A stretch of DNA of 25,770 bases from a virus: the IMG/VR virus record IMGVR_UViG_3300001970_000029, positions 1-25,770 of that record; one strand, 5' to 3'. Of the stretch, positions 6,858 to 13,442 are shown one piece after another. Every line of letters begins with the position of its first letter. The stretch's first letter is position 1. Below the pieces are notes generated by a model, which was not told the origin of the DNA, searched no databases, and was given only the letters and a program-made list of their open reading frames with translations. The position numbers were made by a program, and so were the translations under genes.

Positions 6858-7546
6858 GCACCGCGTCCCCGACCCGCATCCTCCCCCCTCTCGATCCACA
6901 CCGCCAAGCGCGCCTCCAGCGGATCGCGGTCCTCCGTCGGCGCGTACGTGCTAGGGTCGCGTATAGCTGGCCATTCCCTGATACGAGACAGCCCCACTGC
7001 GGCCGTCTTCGGGTCCACTCCATCTCGCTCAGTCATGTCCACGAACAGAGCCAGCACGTACGCGGCACGCTGGCGAGGTGTCATCGCGGGCCATGCGTCG
7101 CCGCACCTGCCTGCCGACTTCGAATAGGAGGCGTCGTCCTTCTCGACAAGATGCTCGAGCACTCGAACACGTCCACGTGGCGCTTCAGGCGAGGCCTCTT
7201 CCCACAAGATCATGGCGTCAGCCAGATCGACGTATCGGGATTCGGCCGAAGGATCGACGGGCGGCGGCTCGCCTGACACCAGCCCCGCGGCCTGCAACAG
7301 CAGGCGCCAGGCGCTGTACGGCATGTCGCTCTCGCCGCTGGTCCAGGCCCGCACCTTCCGCCCGCTCGACAACCCGAGCAGCTGTGCCGCGCCGTTGCCG
7401 GAGAGCCCCGCCATCGAGAGCGCCGCGCGGATCTCGTCTGGCGTCGGCTTCGTGTATCCCGGGTCCGCGAACGGCAGCAGCGCCGTCTCGCGGATGTCCT
7501 TGGCGCCGGCGTTGCCGACGCGGTAGGTGGCTCGTTCTTCAGTCAT
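6854..7546 (-). CDS. Helix-turn-helix (XRE-like) DNA-binding protein
   Basis: 230 aa. Residues ~35-88 (YTKPTPDEIRAALSMAG, NGAAQLLGLSSGRKVRAW, GESDMPYSAWRLLLQAAGL) form the helix-turn-helix pattern seen in regulators on phages and conjugative elements. The remaining ~140 residues match nothing I recognise. The ATG at 7546 is preferred over the one at 7552 because GGAG lies nine bases before it but only three before the other. It follows the RadC gene by 31 bases, with a hairpin between, and should be read from the RadC promoter. It may regulate that promoter, which contains a palindrome. It is not evidently a CI-type repressor: no LexA/CI cleavage or peptidase domain is seen. Confidence 0.7.
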   Translation of the reverse strand: MTEERATYRVGNAGAKDIRETALLPFADPGYTKPTPDEIRAALSMAGLSGNGAAQLLGLSSGRKVRAWTSGESDMPYSAWRLLLQAAGLVSGEPPPVDPSAESRYVDLADAMILWEEASPEAPRGRVRVLEHLVEKDDASYSKSAGRCGDAWPAMTPRQRAAYVLALFVDMTERDGVDPKTAAVGLSRIREWPAIRDPSTYAPTEDRDPLEARLAVWIERGEDAGRGRGA

Positions 7547-7572
7547 GATCATGGTCTCCGATGAGAGAGTGC

Positions 7573-7590
7573 GGGGCTCACAAGAGCCCC
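7573..7590. repeat. Hairpin overlapping the RadC stop codon
   Basis: GGGGCTC (7573-7579) and GAGCCCC (7584-7590) form a 7-bp perfect stem with a 4-base loop; outer GAGAG/CTCTC bases can extend it. It overlaps the RadC stop and precedes the HTH gene's ribosome site on the minus strand. There is no U-tract, so it could be an mRNA-stabilising or translation-control hairpin and not a terminator. Confidence 0.45.
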
Positions 7591-8021
7591 CTCTCCGCCA
7601 GCGAGGTGACGTCCATGCCGCCCACGATGAGGTGGTCGAGGAGGCGGACGTCTACCAGCTCCAGCGCGGAGCGCAGGCGCGCGGTGATGCGCACGTCGGC
7701 GCGGCTGGGCTCGGCGATGCCGGACGGGTGGTTGTGGAAGAAGATCACCGCGGCCGCGTTGGCGCCGAGGGCGGCCTTCACGACCTCGCGGGGATGGACC
7801 GAGGCGCCGTCGACGGTGCCGCGGAAGAGTTCCTCGACCTTCAGCACGCCGTGGCGCGCGTTCAGCCAGAGGGCACCGAAGATCTCGTGCTCGAGCTCGG
7901 CGTAGCGGAGGGTGAGGAAGTGGCGAGCGTCTTCCGGGCTGGCGAGGTAGGTCTCGGCGCGACGGAGACGGTTGCGGAGGATGGTGAGGGCGGAACGGAT
8001 GGTCTGGTCTTCGTTGGTCAT
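7578..8021 (-). CDS. radC: RadC-like JAB/MPN-domain protein
   Basis: 147 aa. The JAMM metal site is complete: a Glu in KVEELFRGT (~64), then FFHNHPSG with the two His (~95-97) and the Asp of PSRAD (~107), followed by a C-terminal DHLIVGG. The N-terminal helix-hairpin-helix domain of full-length chromosomal RadC (about 220 aa) is absent; a short helical extension replaces it. Such short RadC proteins are typical of prophages, plasmids and integrative elements, often beside anti-restriction genes; despite the name, no DNA-repair activity is firmly established. A promoter with an embedded palindrome lies upstream (8082-8110). The family is certain, the role is not. Confidence 0.92.
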   Translation of the reverse strand: MTNEDQTIRSALTILRNRLRRAETYLASPEDARHFLTLRYAELEHEIFGALWLNARHGVLKVEELFRGTVDGASVHPREVVKAALGANAAAVIFFHNHPSGIAEPSRADVRITARLRSALELVDVRLLDHLIVGGMDVTSLAERGLL

Positions 8022-8081
8022 CAGGCTTTCCCTGGTGCGTGGCCTTCCCGGGTGGGCGGCCGTTGCGTTGAGTGCACGTGT

Positions 8082-8110
8082 AGACTAGGCCGTTACGGCC
8101 TATACGTCAA
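8082..8110 (-). promoter_or_regulatory. Sigma70-type promoter with palindrome in the spacer, upstream of radC
   Basis: On the minus strand TTGACG (8110-8105) is a near-consensus -35 and TAGTCT (8087-8082) a weaker -10, separated by exactly 17 bases. The spacer is almost filled by the dyad TAGGCCGT-t-ACGGCCTA (8086-8102, 8-bp arms, one-base centre). A protein bound there would block RNA polymerase. The predicted start is near 8075, leaving a ~54-base leader before radC. Confidence 0.6.
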
Positions 8111-8173
8111 GCCAGCATTCGGCGGACCGACCAGCGGTACGGTGTAGAGCGCACGCCGGCAGGGAACACGCGC

Positions 8174-8860
8174 TCAATTCTGAAGGGCAGCGGTCTGCTC
8201 CCATGGACAGCTCCCGGCGTCGCTGGCCTCAGCGCCCGCGACGAACCGATTGCGAACACCGGTGACTTCGCCGATTCGCCGATCCCGCTCCAGCTCCCAG
8301 GGCGATACGGGATCCGCTTCGTGCCAAGCCGCGAGCATGGAGAGCTCCCCGGGCACGAGCGCGAGCCCGTAGGTCTCCATCATGTAGGCCCAGATCCGAG
8401 CCACGTCGCCCTTGCGACAGTCGGGCGGCTCGAACGCACCGCGCGAGTCCTCGATCGCGCAGCCACCGAAGTCGCTCGCTTCATCAGGGAGATCGAAGTA
8501 GCGGTCATTGCTTCGCAGCGCGTTCACCTGGCCGATGGCCGGCACCACGTTGTGGAGATCGACGCGCGCCGGGCCCGGCGGCAGGAAAGACTTCGGAACG
8601 ACATGCTCCCACTCGATTCGGCCAGCGCGATGCTGATCGGAGCGAGGCCCCACGTATCCGCACTGAGTCACGTCGGTGATGTCGCCGCTGCCATCGGAGT
8701 CTCGGTGCGACTTGTAGGTGCATCCACAGTAGAAGGTCGTATCCCGGCCCGCGTAGACGACGTCGTCGAGGGTGTTCTTGGCAGAGCGCCAGCTTGCCGC
8801 CTCAGCGGCAGACGCAACCAGGAGGAGAGCGAGCGGCAGTAGGTATCGCGGGAGGTTCAT
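8174..8860 (-). CDS. endA: Secreted endonuclease I (EndA/Vvn-like)
   Basis: 228 aa with a clear signal peptide (residues 1-22: NLPRYLLPLALLLVASAAEA), so it should act in the periplasm or outside the cell. The beta-beta-alpha-metal nuclease core of the endonuclease I family is present: EWEHVVPKS (E85, H86 as metal/general base residues), DLHNVVPA, and QVNALRSNDRY with N113 as likely metal ligand, then the C-terminal WELERDRRIGEVTGVRNRF block. Several Cys (CGC near 45-47, C67) fit disulfides in the periplasm. It digests double-stranded DNA non-specifically. AAGGA eight bases before the ATG is a suitable ribosome site. A chromosomal-type periplasmic nuclease lying between attP and the tail genes is unusual for a phage and looks like acquired cargo. 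Confidence 0.9.
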   Translation of the reverse strand: MNLPRYLLPLALLLVASAAEAASWRSAKNTLDDVVYAGRDTTFYCGCTYKSHRDSDGSGDITDVTQCGYVGPRSDQHRAGRIEWEHVVPKSFLPPGPARVDLHNVVPAIGQVNALRSNDRYFDLPDEASDFGGCAIEDSRGAFEPPDCRKGDVARIWAYMMETYGLALVPGELSMLAAWHEADPVSPWELERDRRIGEVTGVRNRFVAGAEASDAGSCPWEQTAALQN

Positions 8861-8956
8861 GCGATCGGTCCTTGATCACAGCCCAGACGGCTGAGTCAGA
8901 AGCTATCGCAAAGCCACGGGGGACACCACGGAAGGCGACACGACATGAAGGGCGAC

Positions 8957-8987
8957 CGGGACTTCAGAACAGGGTTCTAAGATCCCG
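8957..8987. repeat. 31-base imperfect inverted repeat upstream of endA
   Basis: CGGGA at 8957-8961 pairs with TCCCG at 8983-8987, and the inner AGAAC/GTTCT (8966-8970 and 8974-8978) pairs around a three-base loop. Over the 14 arm positions there is one mismatch and two G-T pairs on the minus strand. It lies in the ~220-base gap between the end of the tail cluster and the endA start (8861-9080), where no gene is seen. It can be a late-operon terminator without a U-tract, or an operator for endA. Confidence 0.5.
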
Positions 8988-9080
8988 ATCGCAGGCGCTA
9001 GGCGGGTCCGCGAGCGCCAAGGCCATGGTCGGCCACCAGCGCCCGCGGCGTCTGTAGGAGATGGCTGAAGCGGACGTGCG

Positions 9081-9410
9081 CTATCGCATGGCGATCTTGC
9101 GCAGGACGGCCTTCCGGTTCGCGGAGACCGTGGTCGCGAGGCCCTCATAGGCATTGGCCACGGCCCGGAGCTCGGCGCACGCTGCGACCAGATCCGCGAC
9201 GACGGCCAGCTGCTCAGACGTCGGCGTCTCCGTCTCGTAGAGCTGCTTCGCGAGCTCCGTCTGATCGTCGCCATGCAGCACCATCAGGTCCTCGACGAGG
9301 GCACACGCCTCGTCCGTACCGGCGTGCCAGTCGCGCGCGTAGCGAGCCTGGCGGCCGAGCTCGTTCAGCACGCGAGCTGCGCGCATTTCTCTCAGGGGAA
9401 CTGCAGTCAC
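9081..9410 (-). CDS. Hypothetical protein, last gene of the late operon
   Basis: 109 aa. The ATG overlaps the stop of the tail-tip gene (ATGA-type), so it is translationally coupled to it. The product is almost entirely helical (LREMRAARVLNELGRQARYARDW; LAVVADLVAACAELRAVANAYEGL) with a basic C-terminus, and no membrane segment or signal peptide. Position after the fibre gene suggests a tail fibre chaperone or assembly factor, but nothing in the sequence proves this. Confidence 0.6.
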   Translation of the reverse strand: MTAVPLREMRAARVLNELGRQARYARDWHAGTDEACALVEDLMVLHGDDQTELAKQLYETETPTSEQLAVVADLVAACAELRAVANAYEGLATTVSANRKAVLRKIAMR

Positions 9411-12400
9411 GTCTTGGGCTCCTGTACCAGGCGAATGACTTCCAAGGCCGTCGGGCCCTGGCCAGAGGTGCCGCTGTCGAATTCCACCAGCGATCCGGAA
9501 GCACCGCTGGTTTCCTCGAGGCGCGCGCGATGGTTGGCGGCTGTCGCAACCACGACAGTCTGATGGCTGGACACGAACCGGAAGCGCTCAGGGTTCGCGT
9601 GCGAGATGATCCCGTTCGTTACGTCGGACCAGCTGCCGCCGTCCGGCCGCTCTTCCCACGTCAGCACCAACTGCCGGTTCTGGGCCACGGTGTCGTCCTC
9701 GACGACAAGGCGCAGGTTCAGCATGTAGACGCCCGGCTCGTCGAACTCGAGCTCATCACCGCCCACGATCGTGATCGGGGCGTCGCCGTCGACGTACGTC
9801 CACGGCATGTGCGCGCCGTTGGTGAACGTGCCGCCGGAGGTGTAGCGGGACCGCTCCAGACTGCCGGCGTTCGCCGTCGCCACGAGCTGCCAGGCGCCGC
9901 CGTCTCGCTCGTAGTAGCGGAAGTCGTCGTTGTCCCACCACCGATCGCCGTCGTCGGATACCAGCGACGACGGCTCGGTCGGTTGGTCGAAGAACGTCGG
10001 CGCGTTGTCGATGATCGCGTAGGGGACGCCCGCGGTGCCCGACGTGACGGTGATCGTCGTCCCGGTCCCGCGGTCGGAGAAGTCCGCCTCGAGGTTGTTG
10101 GTGAGCACCGGCACCGGCACGAACTCGCACTCGACGCCGTCCGCGGGCAGCTCGATGTCTCGAGTCGGCTCCGCGGGGCCGAACCGCTCCCACGGGCCCG
10201 GGCCCGACGTCGTGCGGCCGTAGATCATCGCGTGCGAGTACAGCGAGTCGACGGAGATCTCCTGGACCGTCAGCCGGACCACGGTCCGGCCGTTGTCGGC
10301 GACGCTCGAATAGAGCTCGGCGGCCGTCAGCGAGAGTTGCTGGCGCGCTGCGACGGCGGCGTCGTCGATGTCCTCCTCCGCGCTCGAGGCGGAGGGCATG
10401 AACTGGATCCGCGTCGCGGCCGCAGAGGCATCGACACCCGAGCTTGAGGACAGATCCCGCGTGAAGCGATCGTCCGGAACCTCGAAGCCGAACCCGAACT
10501 TCGTGTCCATGATCAGCGGGTCAGGGAGCTCGGTGTAGGAGGCGCTCGGCAGCGGCGCACTGCCGTAGTCCGCGACCACCTTCCCGGTGATCGTGCCCGG
10601 GGCGGGGTTCAGGGCGCCGTCGACGACGATCAGGATCCCGCCCGGGGCGCCGCCAGCCCCGCCGCCGGCGTGCGCGGGTTGCGCGTTGCCTGCGGCGTAG
10701 GCGCCGACGGATCCATCCAGGCCGCTCGAGTCGATCTGGCCGCTTGCGCCGAAGGCGAAGCCGCGAGTGATGAGCGCGAGCCCTGCGCCACCGGCGCCGC
10801 CGGTGCCGCCTCGGTTCACCTGCACCAGGTTGGGCGACGGCAGCGTGTCCTCGTAGTAGCGGAGTCCACCCGGGCCGCCCGAGGATCCGCGGAGGTCCGC
10901 GGGCAGCCCCTCGACGTCGCCGCCGCGGTACTCGAGCTGGAACAGGGGCATGACGTCGAAGGCGCCCGTCGTCAGCGGTGCGGGGACGCTCTGCAGGACG
11001 CCGAAGAAGCGGCTCCCTACGCTTTCCTGCCGCACGCGCTCGATCAGCCCTCCATGGGCCTGCGTCACCCCGAAGCCGCCAGCCTGGCCGCTCTGGAACG
11101 TCACGTCGACCGGGCCGAGCTGCGTCGGGTAGTCAGGGATCCCGGAGACGTCCAGCGTGTCCGCGACGCCCGTGAGACCGCCGCCCTTGCCGTCGAGCTT
11201 GCCGTTCACAGTCATGACGCCGCGCACGCGGAGCTGGACGTTCTGGTCGTAGGTGACGGTGACGCCAGCGGCGATCGTCAGGTCCTTGCCGGCGTAGTAG
11301 ACGGCGCCCGCGGCCGTGAGGTCCGCGTTGCCGGAGAGCGTGAGGTCCGCGGTCACCTCGAGGAAGTCGCCCTGGTCGACGACGCCGGTGAGACCAGCGA
11401 TGTCCGTGCCAGTCCCGACGAACCAGGCGTCCGGGATCGAGGTGTCGGTGCCGAGGGGCTTGAGCGGATCGGCGGCCTGGCTCGACCCCTCGAGCGTCAG
11501 CGAGACACGCCCACGGAGCCAGTCCGTGGAGATGGCCTGCACTTCGAACGGATGGTCCACCGCCCCCGAGGCGCCGGTCCACAGGCGCGCGTGTGAGGTC
11601 GCAAGGCGCACGAGATCGCCGAGCTCGATGCCGCAGAACCGCGTCGAGACCTCGCCCTTCGCGGAAAGCGGCGGGCTCGAGCGGCGATCGAAGGCCTGCT
11701 GCACGATCGCGACGACCCGCGAGCGCGAGTTCCGGGATCCGTGCAGGCCGCGGGCCTCAATCACGTACTGCTCGCGGGCGCCCCACTTCCCCTGCGAGCC
11801 CTCGTCGACGACCTCGACGGAGCGCGTCAGGTCGCCGTCGACCTCGTTCCACTTCAGGAGGATGTCGTTGCGGACGTCCTCGCCGCGGAGGTCGATCGCG
11901 GGCGCGGCCGTGAGGTCGCGATCCCGCAGCGTGACTACCGCAGCGGCGCCGGCGACGATGCGACGGATCCGCCGGAGGCCGAGCTGCCCGTCCGCCAACA
12001 CCGGCTGGAACAGGCCGGCCGGGCGCATGATCTCGGTCTCGACGAACCGCTTCGCGTCCTGCGCGCCCGGATCCACGAAGCGGAAGATGATGCCTGCGGT
12101 GTCGTCGTCGGGGTCGTAGACGTCCTTTCCGATGCCGGTGTAGTCCGTGAGCTTCACGTCGGCGGCCACCAGCCCCGCGTGCCAGTGCTCCGGCCAGGTG
12201 CCCAGCTGGTTGATCTGCACGCCGGTCTGGATGGCGTAGGCGAGCTTCACGGCCGGACCCTCGAGGTACACGACCTCCTCGACCTTCTTCCCCTTGTCCG
12301 GCGAACTCGCGACACCCTCGTCGGTGGTGTGCTCCGCTGCGCGCGTCCCGAGGACGCCGCGGATGCAGTTCGTGAAGGTCGTGGCCGTGCGGTCCGCCTG

Positions 12401-13039
12401 CAGCGTGCGGATGATCTCGTCGTCGATGCGGAAGTAGATCACGCCGTCCGTGCTCGGTGCGTCCGACCAGCCAGTACCGTGGTCGACCCCGGTGAGCACG
12501 GTGGCATCGACGACCGGGATCGTCGTGGCCGTGTCCGAGATCGGCGCCGTGAGCCGCGTCTCCTTCGCCTCGAACACGCGCCGACGGGATCCGCGCTGGA
12601 CGTCGGCGCAGCGGAACGAGATTTCGGTACCGGACCTCGAGGCCTGACAGCTCTGCAGGATCTGCGTCGTGACGAGCTCGTAGCTCGCGAAGGGGATCCG
12701 GCGATCGCCGACGAACAGCTGCACGCGCTTCCCGAACGCACCGCGCTCATGCGTCAGCAGCTGCGTGCGCAGCTCGTCCGTCAGGCTGGCACCGATGTCG
12801 GTGATCGTGAACGACAGAGCGCCGATCTCGCTGCGACCCTCGGTGGGTCGCACGCGCTGGGAGAGGTTCGAGAGCTTGCGGATTCGCGCATCGACGACGG
12901 TCCCGCTGCCGGGCACGACGTCTGCGTGCGAAACGATCCACAGCTCGACGCCGCCGCCCATGTCGATCCGGAGGGCGAACCGCCGCTCGCGGCGCCTTGA
13001 GGCATTGACGGCGCCGAAGGCCTTGTTGAAGTCCAGCAC
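9407..13039 (-). CDS. Tail-tip / receptor-binding fusion protein (hub, beta-fibre, C1q-like tip)
   Basis: 1210 aa from the GTG at 13039, four bases after the preceding stop; a GTG at 13096 would add 19 residues and overlap that gene. Residues ~1-520 look like a baseplate-hub or tail-tip domain, ending near LGDLVRLATSHARLWTG. About 560-640 is a repetitive beta-rich stretch (LTLSGNADLTAAGAVYYAG, LTIAAGVTV) suggesting a beta-helix shaft. About 640-820 is glycine-rich (GGSSGGPGG, GGGAGGAPGG patterns). Later comes a fibre linker typical of phage (DGDRWWDNDDFRYYERDGGAW), and the last ~130 residues resemble a C1q/TNF-like jelly roll (EPGVYMLNLRLVV and FRFVSSHQTVVV). It probably combines tail closure with receptor recognition. 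Tail role strong; domain borders approximate. Confidence 0.8.
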   Translation of the reverse strand: MLDFNKAFGAVNASRRRERRFALRIDMGGGVELWIVSHADVVPGSGTVVDARIRKLSNLSQRVRPTEGRSEIGALSFTITDIGASLTDELRTQLLTHERGAFGKRVQLFVGDRRIPFASYELVTTQILQSCQASRSGTEISFRCADVQRGSRRRVFEAKETRLTAPISDTATTIPVVDATVLTGVDHGTGWSDAPSTDGVIYFRIDDEIIRTLQADRTATTFTNCIRGVLGTRAAEHTTDEGVASSPDKGKKVEEVVYLEGPAVKLAYAIQTGVQINQLGTWPEHWHAGLVAADVKLTDYTGIGKDVYDPDDDTAGIIFRFVDPGAQDAKRFVETEIMRPAGLFQPVLADGQLGLRRIRRIVAGAAAVVTLRDRDLTAAPAIDLRGEDVRNDILLKWNEVDGDLTRSVEVVDEGSQGKWGAREQYVIEARGLHGSRNSRSRVVAIVQQAFDRRSSPPLSAKGEVSTRFCGIELGDLVRLATSHARLWTGASGAVDHPFEVQAISTDWLRGRVSLTLEGSSQAADPLKPLGTDTSIPDAWFVGTGTDIAGLTGVVDQGDFLEVTADLTLSGNADLTAAGAVYYAGKDLTIAAGVTVTYDQNVQLRVRGVMTVNGKLDGKGGGLTGVADTLDVSGIPDYPTQLGPVDVTFQSGQAGGFGVTQAHGGLIERVRQESVGSRFFGVLQSVPAPLTTGAFDVMPLFQLEYRGGDVEGLPADLRGSSGGPGGLRYYEDTLPSPNLVQVNRGGTGGAGGAGLALITRGFAFGASGQIDSSGLDGSVGAYAAGNAQPAHAGGGAGGAPGGILIVVDGALNPAPGTITGKVVADYGSAPLPSASYTELPDPLIMDTKFGFGFEVPDDRFTRDLSSSSGVDASAAATRIQFMPSASSAEEDIDDAAVAARQQLSLTAAELYSSVADNGRTVVRLTVQEISVDSLYSHAMIYGRTTSGPGPWERFGPAEPTRDIELPADGVECEFVPVPVLTNNLEADFSDRGTGTTITVTSGTAGVPYAIIDNAPTFFDQPTEPSSLVSDDGDRWWDNDDFRYYERDGGAWQLVATANAGSLERSRYTSGGTFTNGAHMPWTYVDGDAPITIVGGDELEFDEPGVYMLNLRLVVEDDTVAQNRQLVLTWEERPDGGSWSDVTNGIISHANPERFRFVSSHQTVVVATAANHRARLEETSGASGSLVEFDSGTSGQGPTALEVIRLVQEPKT

Positions 13040-13043
13040 GGCG

Positions 13044-13442
13044 TCAGAGCGTCCGCATGCGGAAAGCGTGGGTGACGTAGCTCGAGACGCCGACACGCTT
13101 CGGGGACAGGTCGTCCGAGTCGAGGATCACGTTGATGGGCGCGGCGGCGACGTCGGTCGCGGCATACGGGTCGAAGGTGAACGGCTCGCCGCCCGCGACG
13201 CTGTCTAGGAACTCCGCGAAGATGGCGCGAGCTGCGGCCGTCGTGAGCCAGTCCGTGGTCACGCTCCAGAGCTGCTCGAAGCCGTGCAGGTCGGTCTCGA
13301 CAGACTGGTCGAGAGCGATGCTCTGATCCACGATGCGCTTCCGGCGCGGATCTATCACCTGACCGCCGACGACGATCGAGTACTCGGTGTCGACGGAATG
13401 GCCTGCGCTGATCGACCGCAGTGCGGTGTAGACGAACCTCAC
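13044..13442 (-). CDS. Tail protein, probably distal-tail (Dit)-like
   Basis: 132 aa between tape measure and tail-tip genes, overlapping the tape measure stop by four bases. It is beta-rich, and a pattern near residues 80-95 (AGGEPFTFDPY) followed by a C-terminal YVTHAFRMRTL strand resembles the beta-sandwich end of small distal tail proteins that start host-proximal tail assembly. In lambda this interval holds M, L, K and I; none of those is present. Structural role sure from position, exact name inferred. Confidence 0.65.
   Translation of the reverse strand: MRFVYTALRSISAGHSVDTEYSIVVGGQVIDPRRKRIVDQSIALDQSVETDLHGFEQLWSVTTDWLTTAAARAIFAEFLDSVAGGEPFTFDPYAATDVAAAPINVILDSDDLSPKRVGVSSYVTHAFRMRTL

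Noticed and set aside
6748-8860. Reading the tRNA fragment as a prophage end with host chromosome (radC, endA) beyond it
   Set aside because: The far side carries the same arm-type octamers and runs on into phage tail genes on one strand in the lambda order, so phage DNA lies on both sides.
8966-8978. LexA-type SOS box AGAAC-CCT-GTTCT
   Set aside because: The GAAC/GTTC half-sites are three bases apart, not four, and the motif is part of a longer 31-base dyad; it also does not fit the CTGT-N8-ACAG type.
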